From: Phymatolithon calcareum
Taxonomy: Eukaryota; Rhodophyta; Florideophyceae; Hapalidiales
Assembly (NCBI GenBank): GCA_977006965.1
Contig: OZ345359.1
Location: 868,001 to 932,000, forward strand
DNA: 64,000 nucleotides
Direction of reading: 5' to 3'
The notes beneath the pieces are model-generated. The model was given only the letters and a program-made list of their open reading frames with translations, had not been told where the DNA came from and did not search any database. Made by a program: the position numbers and the translations under genes. The number at the start of each line of letters is the position of its first letter. The first letter of the stretch is position 1. This document shows positions 1 through 10,313 of the stretch, piece by piece.

Positions 1-201
1 GATCAAAATAATGCACTTCGGGCGAGGACTGAGATCCTCTACAGGCACAGAGTCGACCCCCGGAAAGAGAACAACCGCATCATTTGGGATCATAGATGGG
101 AGCTGCTTCGGTGGCACCACTTTGCAATTATCCAGAACCCGCGGCAAAAGCCACGCCGTTCCGACCTTGCATCGCGCTTCAGCTGCTGTTTGAACCACTA
201 A
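1..201 (+). CDS. Possible 3' end of a gene cut by the window edge
   Basis: Frame 1 is open from the first base to a TAA at 199-201 (66 codons, no start inside the window). The peptide has a protein-like composition with a tryptophan- and charge-rich stretch (IIWDHRWELLRWHHF). I do not recognise a family. It could be the C-terminal tail of an upstream gene or chance open frame; other open frames overlap the same bases. Evidence is composition only. Confidence 0.25.
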   Translation, partial: DQNNALRARTEILYRHRVDPRKENNRIIWDHRWELLRWHHFAIIQNPRQKPRRSDLASRFSCCLNH

Positions 202-632
202 GAGATGCGTTGAGGTTTCTATCAGAGGAGATGGAAATGCATGACAGAGGCACGTTTGGCGGGGTCTGGTACAACTGTCGCAAATCGCCCGCTTTGACAT
301 TGTCCCCTTTCTGTAGTTGCGAATTCGCAGAGCGCTTGGTTAAGGCAAGGTTGATCCGCCGCCTATGGTGCATCTTATTGCTTGGCAGGAATAACAGCGA
401 GCAGTGATTGGTAATAGAATCAGCATGACACGTGTCTCTTTGAATCATCGCCGTGATCATACCTACGGCTCACTGTGGTTGGATAATTGTCGGGTCGACG
501 TCGGCAGACAACATTCTCCGCAGTTGGTGAAATGAGGATGGAAGTTTTTTTCGCCCCTCAAAGTCGAACATTTTTTCTCACGTTGAAGGATTAAGCGAAT
601 TGAGGTCGTAAAGCTCTTTGTGAGCTCGTAAA
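202..632. other. Intergenic, no gene seen
   Basis: Both strands carry only short open frames without recognisable domains. The last 100 bases before the SDA1 start codon are its presumed 5' leader. No TATA box is obvious. Confidence 0.5.
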
Positions 633-2813
633 ATGGATGTGGACTTGATGCTGCTGCAGGAGCGATGTCGCAAGGACCCGACATCGTATCGCGAGGAGTT
701 TCTCATGCAGAGGCGCCATTTCACGGCCCTTCTTGAGGCTGCTCGTCTACAGCCATCGGAAGCATCATCTCGTCTAACGGAGGTCGCTTCATTTATGGGC
801 TGCGTTGCACCAAGCTATAAAGGGGAAGGTGCGAGTATAGCCCCTGCAATCACCTCTCTTCTCGTCGAGTCCGCACCGGCAATGCATCCGGACTTGCGTC
901 GCGCCCTCGTGCGGTTACTAGCACTAATGCGTGCTCGCGACGCCGCCGACGTGAAGGTTGTCATTCCGCTCTTCTTTCGTTTACTGTCCTGCAATGACAA
1001 GCCGCTTCGTCGCATGCTTCACGGACATATCATTTCCGACCTCAAGCGTCTCCAAATGAGCGGTGATGGTGCTCGTCGCTCACTGCAGGCTTTCCTCTTC
1101 GAAATGCTGGCGGACCCGAGCGAAATTCTTGTCAAGCGCAGTCTGTATGTCCTCGTTGATTTGTTTCGAAAGGGCATTTGGAACGATCCCCGGTGCGCGA
1201 ATATGGTAGCCTCCGCTTGCTTTCACCAGTCCACACCTGTTGCGGTAATCGCGGCGCGATTTTTGCTTGACTCAAATATCCGGGATGCGGACGATGATGA
1301 CGAATCCGATGATGAAGAGGACTTCGGGAACAAGAGAGGACAGGACGGACGGAAGGCGGCGGATATGTGGAAAGCATTTTCAATGACAGGAAAGAAAACA
1401 AGTAAGAAGAGAAAGCGAATGGAGAGGGTTATTGCGCGAGCTACAAGACACAAGGCAGCGCCTTCGGAAAGAGGCGTGGGAACAACAGATCAGGCTACGA
1501 CTGCAGCTATGGCCCTACTGAATGACCCGCAGCATTTTGCTGAGAAGTTGTTCAGTAGCCTGCAGACCGTGCGGAAAAAGGAGAAATACGAGACAAGGCT
1601 TATCTTTATTAACTTGCTTACTCGACTTATCGGTGGAAACCATCTTATTGTTTTTGACGTATACCCGTACCTCCAACGATATTTGCAACCCGCCCAGCCG
1701 GAGGTCACTCGCGTGCTGGCATATCTTACTCAAGCATGTCATGACCTTGTGCCTGGTGACGTGCTTCACCCCATCTTGAGAGGCATTGCCGATAAGTTCG
1801 TATCCGAGCGAAGTTCACCGCCGTCGGTCGCGGCGGGTATCAACACAATTCGCGCCATTTGCTCCCGAGTTCCTCTGGCGATTTTCAATGCGGAGAACGA
1901 AGATAAACCAGAAGATGAGCAGGAAGCACCTCTACTGGATGATCTTGTGCAATATAAGTCGGATAAAGACAAAGGTGTCGCGATGGCTGCAAGGTCTCTT
2001 ATTGCCTTGTATCGGGAGCTGCACCCCAGGCTTCTTCATAAGCGCGACAGAGGTCGTCTGGCTGCAGAAGCTGTGCAGAAGGGACAGACGGCACCTGCGC
2101 CGTCATATGGAAGCTTGAAGTACGCAACTGGAGTCGATGGTATTGAACTGCTTGCAGCAAGTGACAGCGATGACAAGGACAGCTCAGGCGATGAGGAGTC
2201 GGCAGCCGAAGACCCTGTTGAAAATACGGACAAAGAAGTCTTGTCTGGCGACGTGGGAGATGACGCTGTGGCAGTGGATGAGGGCTCAATTGCTGAAGAT
2301 GGGTCTGATGATGAGGACGTGGAAGAAGATCTGCCCAATGATGAAGAAGCTGTGGAAAAAGCTGATGAGAACGTTGAAAGAAGAGCTGCATCAAATGGTG
2401 AAGAGATAACAGCAGCAGCAACGGCGGCACTGCCTAGGGAGGATGCCCTCCGAATTTTGACTGATGAAGATTTCGCTCGGATCCGCGCTCGACGTGCTGC
2501 GCGGGCCGTGGAAAGGGCTGGAACTTTAAGAACTAAGGATACTGGAGCAACTGTAGATCCTGAAGACATCCAAGGACTTATTCGCCGAGAGCGCAAAACA
2601 CTGGAAGAAAAGCTTGAGAAGGTTATCGCAGGAAGAGAAGGACGCGAAAAATATGGAAGCAAAAAGGGCTTGAAGAAGGGAGGTGGTAGCTCAAATAAGC
2701 AGAAAAAGAAGACTAAGGCCAATGCCATGGTTCTGCACAAGAGGAGACGGAACAACAAATTGAGTCGACGAGATCGCCAAATGGCGAAGAACAAGAAGCG
2801 AGACTACAGGTAG
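633..2813 (+). CDS. SDA1: SDA1 family nucleolar protein (60S ribosome biogenesis/export)
   Basis: Single-exon gene, 726 aa, close to the family's usual 690-770 aa. The N-terminal half carries the conserved NUC130/SDA1 helical repeat region (about residues 1-220, including KRSLYVLVDLFRKGIW). The central SDA1 domain contains the EKLFSSLQTVRKKEKYETRL and YPYLQRYLQPAQPEVTRVLA stretches typical of the family. An acidic low-complexity segment at about 500-600 and a basic lysine-rich tail (KKKTKANA, RRDRQMAKNKK) complete the known architecture. In yeast and animals SDA1 is needed for maturation and nuclear export of pre-60S particles and for G1 progression. The start is the first ATG of the open frame. 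The gene is convergent with the NFU gene, with a 121-bp spacer. Family assignment is confident; function is inferred from the family. Confidence 0.95.
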   Translation: MDVDLMLLQERCRKDPTSYREEFLMQRRHFTALLEAARLQPSEASSRLTEVASFMGCVAPSYKGEGASIAPAITSLLVESAPAMHPDLRRALVRLLALMRARDAADVKVVIPLFFRLLSCNDKPLRRMLHGHIISDLKRLQMSGDGARRSLQAFLFEMLADPSEILVKRSLYVLVDLFRKGIWNDPRCANMVASACFHQSTPVAVIAARFLLDSNIRDADDDDESDDEEDFGNKRGQDGRKAADMWKAFSMTGKKTSKKRKRMERVIARATRHKAAPSERGVGTTDQATTAAMALLNDPQHFAEKLFSSLQTVRKKEKYETRLIFINLLTRLIGGNHLIVFDVYPYLQRYLQPAQPEVTRVLAYLTQACHDLVPGDVLHPILRGIADKFVSERSSPPSVAAGINTIRAICSRVPLAIFNAENEDKPEDEQEAPLLDDLVQYKSDKDKGVAMAARSLIALYRELHPRLLHKRDRGRLAAEAVQKGQTAPAPSYGSLKYATGVDGIELLAASDSDDKDSSGDEESAAEDPVENTDKEVLSGDVGDDAVAVDEGSIAEDGSDDEDVEEDLPNDEEAVEKADENVERRAASNGEEITAAATAALPREDALRILTDEDFARIRARRAARAVERAGTLRTKDTGATVDPEDIQGLIRRERKTLEEKLEKVIAGREGREKYGSKKGLKKGGGSSNKQKKKTKANAMVLHKRRRNNKLSRRDRQMAKNKKRDYR

Positions 2814-2934
2814 AGTGCTCCCAGAAAGAGAGCTTGGCGTAAGCAGGCGAGAATAAACTAAATGGTTTTACAAACTTGACCGAGCATCCCTCTCTTCATT
2901 CCCCTACATAGGGCACGAACTTATTCGAAAAACC

Positions 2935-3585
2935 TCAGATGAATACAACATTGGCAAGCTTCACCCAGTTGCGCTTGAGTCTCTGTGTGATCTCAATCTT
3001 AACGGAATTAATGGCGGCTCCAGAACCAGTCATCTTGAGCGTGGCGGTCGGGATCGCAGAGTCAACGTTCAGCTCTATTAATTCAATAGTTCCTCCAGCC
3101 ACATTCAAAAAAGGACGCACCTCATCAAGCGTCTGCTCAATACCCTCCGGAGACAACTCGGGGCCCTCTGGCTCTGCCTGCATGACGCTCTCAATTTCCG
3201 GAATACGCTCCAGCAAGCGCCGCTCCAGTCCCATTTTCATGGTTTGTGTCGAGCTTGGACACGTACCGCACGCGCCTTCCAATTGCAACTTCACTGTGGC
3301 CCCGTCGATGTCCAGAACGCTTACATTACCGCCATCCGACATGAGGTATGGACGCATTTCGTCGAGCACCATCTCAACGTTCTCAAGGGTCAATGGAAGA
3401 AACGGTTCCTGTTTGGTAGAGGTTCTTGGCACTGGTGACACCTTTGGCGCGGAGCTTGCCAGGCTTTCTGGTGCCGCCATTGACATGCCCACGTCACGAC
3501 GCTGACAGCAAACCGCGGACCTCGGGCTGCGCGTCGCGCGCGGCACAAGAGCACCGGGTGTGCTTGTAAATGCTGCTCGCTTCAT
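2935..3585 (-). CDS. NFU: Plastid NFU-type Fe-S cluster scaffold, two NifU domains
   Basis: 216 aa, single exon, ATG at 3585. Residues 1-60 are rich in Ser, Ala, Arg and Pro with almost no acidic residues, as expected of a plastid transit peptide. The first NifU domain (about 65-140) contains the DGGNVSVLDIDG strand and the cluster-ligating CGTC pair (EGACGTCPSS). The second (about 145-216) keeps the fold signature (LDEVRPFLNVAGGTIELIEL) but lacks the CxxC. This pattern matches plant and algal chloroplast NFU1-3, which pass [4Fe-4S] and [2Fe-2S] clusters to photosystem I and other plastid proteins. It is evidence that the host is photosynthetic. Mitochondrial NFU is less likely because that form has an Nfu_N domain ahead of a single NifU domain. 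Confidence 0.9.
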   Translation of the reverse strand: MKRAAFTSTPGALVPRATRSPRSAVCCQRRDVGMSMAAPESLASSAPKVSPVPRTSTKQEPFLPLTLENVEMVLDEMRPYLMSDGGNVSVLDIDGATVKLQLEGACGTCPSSTQTMKMGLERRLLERIPEIESVMQAEPEGPELSPEGIEQTLDEVRPFLNVAGGTIELIELNVDSAIPTATLKMTGSGAAINSVKIEITQRLKRNWVKLANVVFI

Positions 3586-3689
3586 TGCGCTCCTGGTTCA
3601 CGTTCACGAGAAACACTTGTCGGTGGAGACCGACCGTACAGTCGGATACGCTTCGACGTCGAGGTTTAAGAGGACGTCCTCTTCCGTCC

Positions 3690-4231
3690 TCAGATCACCC
3701 AGCGGGTGACATACCTCAGAATTGCTGGTCGGCTATTGGAAATGAGAATAGGATTATGGTCCACTGTGATCGCACGTTGTGTATGTGGTTTTTTATGGCA
3801 GCCAATCAGGCTTGTTCGCCTCCTCCGTATGGCTCCATCACGAGAGTGAGCGAAGATATTCTTGTAACGAGGATACGTCTTTGAGGAGATGGTGTTCATA
3901 TCCATAAGTCCCAACTTGATTGTCAATCTTGTGGGGACTTTGTCAGACACAGTCCCCAGAATTTTGGCCAGACAGACAGTCCAGGCCAAGAGCGTTCCAC
4001 CAGGGGAGTGTTGTACAAGAAAGTTAGCAATTTGATTTCTACATCCTTTTAACAGTAATTTTTCGTGTCCTGCTCGACAATGCATGCATGATCGAAGGCG
4101 GCAGAAAACGCATATACTTCTCCCGCCATGATTGATTGAAAACTGTCCACGAGCTTTGGGCTGCGCTTTAGCTGGCCACAAATGCTGCTCATGTGTGGCC
4201 GCGCCGAGCCAGATGCCCACAGACTGCCCAC
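3690..4231 (-). pseudogene. Retroelement RNase H relic
   Basis: The frame at 4049-4231 reads like the end of a Ty1/copia-type RNase H: a basic stretch followed by SIMAGEVYAFSAAFDHA, which resembles the (S)xLAxExYAlxxxxDxA helix of such domains. The continuation shifts to the frame of 3690-4048. No ATG-started intact frame exists; the longest open frame begins with GTG. Assignment rests on pattern resemblance only, with no upstream reverse transcriptase seen. It may be unrelated coding debris. Confidence 0.3.
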
Positions 4232-4992
4232 CTGAGCGGCAGCTTCAATTGAGAGTCAAGGACTGACTGTTTGTCTTTCCGCTACATGCCGAGCATGCTG
4301 ATACTCAGCCAGCATGTTTCAGGTCAGTCGCACCTTGTGTCTAGTCGTTATACCATAGGTATCACGAAGCTCAGCCAGCTTGACGGAGATCATACATCTG
4401 AGCTCTCACTTCCACGACAGTATTAACCTAGCATAGCATTACCCCTACACCAGAGAGTTCTTAGTTTCAAGACACAGTTTACCATTACACGATCCTATCG
4501 ACCATATCGCTCATCGATCACGGTCTACTTCTTGGCACAGCCCCAGAGTATCCCCAACCCGCAATGGCATTAGTTCCGACTCCCTCCAGACCTAGAGCTG
4601 GAGTTCCTCGGATCTCACTCACTGCGGCAACTCCCAATAGCTACGTCGAGCTACAGGTATAACCGAGGAAAATGAACCACAGTGAGGACGGTAAAGATGA
4701 ACCGAGCGAGAAAGCCATCCGGAATAGTATCTTGAGTACGGTGAGACCGGAAAATTTTGCCGAGATCATCATGAGAAAGACTGTTTTGGCTTTTGACATG
4801 AATTCCATTTGATTACTGCTGACTGAAGAGATTGTTCATTACGAAAACAAGAGCGTTCTCTGGATCTGTAAAAATCTTGCCCGTCAGGAGTGATATCGGG
4901 GTACTTTCAGCTCTTGAAAGATCTCTGAATGCCAAGAACATAATTGTGTATCGTGTTTGGTGTCACTCGGTTTCCATTCTTGAACTTGTAGT
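4232..4992. other. Intergenic, nothing recognised
   Basis: No protein-like frame, repeat or RNA gene could be identified on either strand. Confidence 0.4.
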
Positions 4993-5640
4993 TCACAACA
5001 AAATGATGAGAAAATCGTTGAGGCGTTGAAGAACAGGTTCGGGTAACTCTTGGGTGTCTGGATGGCCGTTGAGAAACAGGACATTCATCAGCTTTCGACT
5101 GAAATCGTCACATTCTTCAACCGCATTTGCCTCTGCCAATGTTTCGATCTCCGAATTGTAGGTCTCTGAATTCTCGTGAAGAAGTGTGTACAGGTGCCCT
5201 GTGAAGTTGTTCATTGAAGAACGGGAGTTCTTGTCTGTGCTCCTCAGCGTTTTCTGTTCAATGTACCTTTAGTTGCACGTGAGTTAGCAGAGTTGGGGTT
5301 CGCTGTTTCCAAAGCGAGTACCAAAACCCCCGAAGAAGTATGCTGTATAGTATCCTTTGATAGTTTCCTCTCGACATATTCAACCAAAGCCAACAGGGCT
5401 GCATATTCTCCAGCAGTGTGTGAGAGAGGGATTACTTGCTCAGACGGATCGAACGGAAATATTTGTCCAGCTTTCTGGGCAAAAATCGAATGTTTGACGG
5501 TGTTATGGCACGCACGTTAAGGGGAACTATGGATGATGACACTGGGAAAGTGCCGAAAAATGCCGCTCGAGAAGATTTTGAAGTACGGTTGTCAAGGTGG
5601 ACGCATTAGAAAGGACCATCAAAGGATGTAAAATCTAGGA
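4993..5640 (-). pseudogene. Frameshifted coding relic of unknown family
   Basis: Three consecutive minus-strand frames look protein-like and can only be joined by frameshifts. The first lies at about 5640-5530. The second is open from 5516 to a TGA at 5244-5246 and contains HTAGEYAALLALVEYVERKL. The third is open above 5250 and ends at 4993 with LNDFLIILL and a stop. The second and third frames overlap around 5265, as expected of a one-base indel; the joined stretch is about 170 residues. I do not recognise the family. The acidic helical composition and lack of repeats suggest an ordinary gene that has decayed, or the tail of a transposon gene. Confidence 0.4.
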
Positions 5641-6211
5641 CCGCTCATTTCCATTGTAAACAGTAGCTTGCGGTGATGGAGTTCCAGCAATAAAAGTCGT
5701 TCACTCCAGTAACCTGAGTAGGCGGAGTTGCTTCACCATAGTTATCGCTGTCTTCCTCTTCACCGATAGGAAAGACTTACTGTGCATCTTGGGTGGTACG
5801 GATGACATCGCGCATAGCTCATAACGGCGGAAGAGAGACGGACGGTGACTGAGAGTTATCAGAGTCAAAAAACGTCATTGAGATTCAGGAGACTCATGAT
5901 TGAGGACCACGGTATCAAATAACAATATGACCTTGGTCGACTGTAAATTTTCCAAATTTATGCCCTTAGTGCAGTTGCTTGCTACAGATTAAATAGAAAG
6001 TTGTTCGAATAACAGAGAGGATTACGAGCATTGCTCATAACGCGGACACAACTGAAACAGATTTAGGGCTACGTCGAGCATCAAAATGTAGCTCGAAGAA
6101 CAGAACATGTGCGGTGTAAATTATGTCGTGGCAAAAATTGAAGATGTCGAATTGATTTTACGTTTATGTACATAATCGTCCAGTATTTCAAATTCTCATA
6201 ACGTAGAGTGC
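5641..6211. other. Intergenic, nothing recognised
   Basis: Only short, unconvincing frames. No repeat or RNA gene identified. Confidence 0.4.
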
Positions 6212-6274
6212 TACCAGAATATCTGCCTTCTTGTCTTGCGCAAGCTGGCGAACAATGCAACGGAAGATGGCCAT
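6212..6274 (-). pseudogene. Possible second histone H3-like fragment
   Basis: A 21-codon stretch reads FRCIVRQLAQDKKADI, which aligns without gaps to the H3 alpha-1/loop segment FQRLVREIAQDFKTDL (identical at F, V, R, A, Q, D, K, D). The frame is broken by stops soon after and the flanks do not align convincingly. It lies about 140 bp beyond the end of the clearer H3 relic, on the same strand. It could be a second decayed copy or chance. Confidence 0.3.
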
Positions 6275-6411
6275 ATGGGAGAGCCGTTTCCCCTCTAGAG
6301 GCACAGAGAAAATATTTCTGAAATATAAACAATGAAAGTAGAGAAAGTTTTGGAAAGAGCGCAATCAATTTAGCAAGCAAGAAGGAAGTAAATTTCAAGC
6401 TCAAATTTAAT

Positions 6412-6789
6412 CTCATCAAATTTCCCCGGAAGTCCGAGATCCTTGTGCTGAACAGTCACTCACTATGCGTGAATCGCAGCTATCTTCCCGTTCTGGAACG
6501 TCTTGATTAGGTGGTCTTCGGCTGCTGTGTGCAGTGATCCCAGAGCAGCGGACGTAAAACGAACGCCATCTTTCATGCCTTGGGAATATTCGCGGACAAT
6601 GCGGCAGAAACTGGCCTTGAAGATGAGATGCCTGGTGTCCTTCTTTAGCCTCCTGATTTGATTTCGCAAAGCGACCACGCCCGGTTTAGCATTGTTATTT
6701 GGCTACGAATGCGCTGGTGCGCCCGAGGCAGGGGGTTCGCGAGTGGGGCTCTTGATGCCGGTTGTGCAGTGGTTTTTGGTTAGATCCAT
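6412..6789 (-). pseudogene. Histone H3 pseudogene
   Basis: One frame aligns to nearly the whole of histone H3 from an ATG at 6789. The KPGVVALRNQIRR segment corresponds to RPGTVALREIRR, followed by CRIVREYSQGMKDGVRFTSA (alpha-1/loop 1) and KIAAIHA (end of alpha-2). The codons after IHA are TAG TGA followed by VTVQHKDLGL, so they sit exactly where functional H3 has Lys-Arg before VT(I/L)MPKDIQL; each stop is one transition or transversion from AAG or CGA. A third stop (TAG, 6703-6705) interrupts the N-terminal tail. There is no net frameshift in the core, so the copy has decayed mainly by substitution. Loop 1 has canonical H3 length, which argues against a CENP-A origin. The tail is shorter and poorly conserved. 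Confidence 0.75.
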
Positions 6790-6884
6790 GGCGAGTAGTA
6801 CGGTAGAGAGAGTTGAATGTCGGGGATGTGAAGATTCTGCGTGTAGCGTTCTGGTGTATAGGGCTACTATTTTGCACTCTCCAG

Positions 6885-6913
6885 GGCTATATATTGTAGT
6901 ACAATATATAGCC
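6885..6913. repeat. 29-bp perfect palindrome
   Basis: Arms of 14 bp (GGCTATATATTGTA and its complement) pair perfectly around a single central base at 6899. AT-rich; no gene overlaps it. Confidence 0.85.
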
Positions 6914-6960
6914 GTGGAAAGCGTAAGATAAGGGTCTGTATAAAGTATTAAGTGTTCATC

Positions 6961-7145
6961 CAATCACGATGAAACAATTAGAGGCACGAAAGAAACCTTT
7001 CGCGTCCAAAAAGCTCATTGCGTGCCTCTACTCACATGCATCATACAACTGATGCCTATTTACAGCGTTTAGCCAATCATAATGAAACAAATGGAGGTTC
7101 AAAAAACATTTCTCGCTCTGAAAAGTTCATTTTGGTGCTTTTTTA
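6961..7145. repeat. Imperfect tandem duplication, about 70-bp units
   Basis: The segments starting at 6961 and 7072 share a diverged run (caatca-y-gatgaaaca..., ...gctc/ctg-aaaagytcatt...). The first unit also contains a 10-bp inverted repeat (TAGAGGCACG at 6979-6988 with CGTGCCTCTA at 7021-7030). Its nature is unknown. Confidence 0.4.
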
Positions 7146-8344
7146 ATCTCCATCAGATTTCCCGAATTATAGATATTCTAATATAATCTGCACGGACAAA
7201 GACTAACCATTAATAAATTTACTCATACGGAATTTAAATAGTACAGTAGCTTGCTCTCGGGTTGAGGACAGCAAATATCGCCACAATGACCGTCGAAACT
7301 GTCTATTACATGAAGTGAAAAAACTTTTATCCGCACAAGGAGCAATCCTTCCTCTAACCTGAGCATCTCATGTGCCCCAGTGAGCGCAAATTCGACTAAT
7401 ATATATTGGAACTTACTTCTTCTCCGACCCGAAGGGCTCTGATCTCACGTCCCTTAGACTAAGGCTTAGTCCACACTCCGACCGGTATGGCCGAATTCAT
7501 CCACTGATCGCTCTTATTGCCCAAAGTCGCCGCACTTTCCATTCTGTGAAGGAATGAGTATATCTACTCACCTTGTCACAGGCGCACTGACGTTTACTAT
7601 GGTTACTTCGTTTACAGATCGTTTGAATTTAAAGACTCGTGTCTATCTTTTTCATTGGTTAGTCGATCAAATATCACTCCTCCGTGCATAGTGCAAAGTG
7701 ATAAATTATCAGAACCCGGCCGACAAGTGGGATGTCTCCTGGTAGGATCGGTCGCCATATGGGCAATTTGCTCGGATATTTGTCTTCGGCTTCGCCTCAA
7801 TGCATATCTGACGCAATATTGGAGTTAATACAAAGTCATACCACGTGTACGACGAGGAATGAACGCGACTTGGCCTCGAGTGCGTTCGCAAAGAAGACGG
7901 GACGGCATACGAGACGACCTTGACGATTAAGAACGTTGAATTATTACTTTTAGGTTTCTTGATAGTTGACTTGGTTTAGTTTGTGAAAGCTAGTCCTCAA
8001 GTCTCTCTTAAGTACTCTTTAGACCTATTCTAAACACTATTATGAAACGCACGTTCTCATAAAAAACCCTGCGATGAGCTTAAAAGACTGTTTTAAGGCT
8101 CCACTTAAAGCTTTAAAAGCTTGCAAAGCAGCAGTAGAAGCGTTTGTTTAAACTATTTCTAAATAACCATCCGGGCCTTTATTAGTACTTACGAACGGTA
8201 TCGTAAGTGCACGAGATATATTCCTACTGAAGCAATTAGCGGTACCCTTGTCGATTTTTGTAAACAATTTAAACGGAAGGAGACAATTTAGATCTTTGTT
8301 CCGTAAAAGAAACGTGGAGTCATCCTAACTCCCTTTTTGTCTAA
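7146..8344. other. Intergenic, AT-rich, nothing recognised
   Basis: About 1.2 kb upstream of the TE1 insertion site, with no protein-like frame, repeat or RNA gene that I can support. Confidence 0.4.
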
Positions 8345-8349
8345 CAGTA

Positions 8350-8443
8350 TGTAGGGGTATCATAACTAGGGGCTATATAAAGTGGCCGACGCCTACTGTG
8401 CACTCTGACATGGAAGCCAAGGCGAGGGTATTACCGTGCTAAA
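8350..8443 (+). repeat. TE1 5' LTR
   Basis: Begins TGTAGGGG and contains a TATA box (TATATAAA, 8374-8381), the likely core promoter of the element. It ends CTAAA, where the 3' copy has CTACA. It is bounded on the left by CAGTA and on the right by the primer-binding site. Confidence 0.85.
8374..8381 (+). promoter_or_regulatory. TATA box of TE1 LTR promoter
   Basis: TATATAAA in the 5' LTR, conserved in the 3' LTR copy. Transcription would be expected to start about 25-35 bp downstream, still inside the LTR. Inference from position and consensus. Confidence 0.55.
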
Positions 8444-8454
8444 GGTTATGGGCC
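8444..8454 (+). other. TE1 primer-binding site, half initiator tRNA-Met type
   Basis: GGTTATGGGCC abuts the 5' LTR. It is complementary to the anticodon-side end of eukaryotic initiator tRNA-Met (GGGCCCAUAACC), the cleaved half-tRNA primer known from Drosophila copia, and not to a tRNA 3' end. Confidence 0.7.
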
Positions 8455-8492
8455 TTAAAGCCGGCGATACCGTCTTACAGTGACGGCTATAC

Positions 8493-10173
8493 GTGCGGTT
8501 CACCCTCTGCGAACTGGATAGAGCAACGCAAGCCGTCCTGCGCAACCGCAGGCACAGCCTAGGAAACCACATCTCGGAACTACTTCCAAACGCAGTGATA
8601 CAGCAAACAGACACACGGAACGCACCGAAAACGGAAGAAGCACAGGAAAACAAAGCATACAAGATGGCAGCCGAGATGAACCTAACGCTGCCCTTGTTAA
8701 ATGAAAACAACTACATCATTTGGAAATATGCAGTGGTAGCATACGCAGCGGAACATGATATCCTCAACTACATTACCACCGAAGTACCGGAAGCAACACA
8801 AGCCGACGGACCAGCCGCCGTAAGTATGCACAACAAGAAAATGGCACAAGCGCGAAGACTCCTTACGTCTATGATCTCACCAGATATGCTGCTACCGATC
8901 GGTGAAGCTGTGCTGGCCGAAGCACCGCACAAAATACTGGAAGAGATAAAAGACAATTTCAAGGCCACCAAATCACGAACAACTACTCGAACGCGCACGG
9001 CAGCTCACAATCCAAGAAAAGGAAACCGTGGAAGAGCACATCGAGCAACACCTCCGCCTTCGACAAGAAATGATAAGATATAACTACCCGCACATAGGAA
9101 ACGAGCAGACGACGGTCACTTTCATCATTCGGGGACTCTTCAACCGGGCATCACTAGCGACGCACATACCACTACTGTTGGCGAATCGGGCAACCACCAT
9201 CAGAGAATTCAAAACTGTGCTAGCCCTTGTTTACAGCACAGCAGATACCACGACCAGCAAAACAGCTCCAGCCGCCAACAAGTGGTGCGAATATCACCAG
9301 AGGCTTGGAAATCATACAACCCTCGAGTGCTGGGAGCTACAGAGTGAGCGCCAACGCCCGCAACAGTATCCGTACTACGCCCAGACACCGTACAACGGGA
9401 GCCAGTACTGGCAGCGGCGACGGGGAAATATGCGCAGAAATTATGGAAGCGGCCAGCGTGGTCGCGGTCGTGGAAGCCACAGAGGTAGGGGCCGCGCTCG
9501 CGGAGTCCCTTTTCACCAGCGTGAAGCATATGCAGCAGACGGAATGTACGAAGACGATGCAGAGCCCACGTATAATCCGAATCCAGAAGAGAACCGAGAG
9601 TCACAAGAAATTAATGTCGCACAAGAAGACTTAAACAACGAAGACGAACTTTACTACTACACTATTGACTCGGCATGCAATCCCTCGTTCTGCACGAAAC
9701 CACTGACATCACTACGGTCAACCGAAGCAAACGTTCTACTACCAGATGGAACGAAAGCTCGAGTGAGGGCGAGCGGACCGGCAACACTTACGGCTGCAGA
9801 CGGATATGATATCCAGCTCCTGAACCTCTGTCAGGTTCCAGCCTTCACCAAAAATCTTTTATCAGTGCATGAACTAACATCAAACAACAACTGCCAACTA
9901 CTGCTAACGCGGGGTGGCGGGTACATCATCAAGACAGACTACTGTCCGAGCCCGGACCAGATACTAGCCACAGTGGATAAGAACCAAGTGGAGTACCGCA
10001 CCGCCCTCCAACATGCGCATACAAGCCCAAAATTTGCCAACGGAGCAACAGGAAAGAAGACCATTGAAACTTACTTCCGACAGCGAAAAGAGATTTCGCA
10101 ACACACAGCCGTCCAGCGAAATGAGGAAGCTAAAGCAACTGTCAGAACCCACGGCACAGGAAAGCAAAACTGA
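8493..10173 (+). pseudogene. TE1 gag and protease region
   Basis: The gag frame begins near 8493 or at the ATG ahead of AAEMNLTLPLLNENNYIIWK (8664) and shifts by one base near 8977. The later frame runs to 10173. It contains a CX2HX5HX4C zinc knuckle (CEYHQRLGNHTTLEC), an Arg/Gly-rich tract, and the copia protease region where the usual DSG is DSA (YTIDSACNPSFC). The frameshift and altered protease triad suggest inactivity. Confidence 0.8.
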
Positions 10174-10313
10174 AGAGATTAACAAGGCAACCCATCACTT
10201 CAAGACGGAGCACAACCGACCAAAGTATCACGTCCGGGGACAGAGATCGGATCGAGATACACATACCATCCCCTATCCGGACCATCTACCCGTCATACCG
10301 CAGCAGCAGCGAC

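Noticed and set aside
6412-6789. CENP-A (centromeric H3) identity for the H3 relic
   Set aside because: Loop 1 has canonical H3 length, whereas CENP-A normally has an extended loop 1; the tail does not help.
8480-8500. A longer TE1 5' LTR ending at CTTACA (8479)
   Set aside because: The primer-binding site at 8444 and the 3' LTR length (93 bp) show that the LTR ends at 8443; the similar GTCTTACA further on is coincidental.
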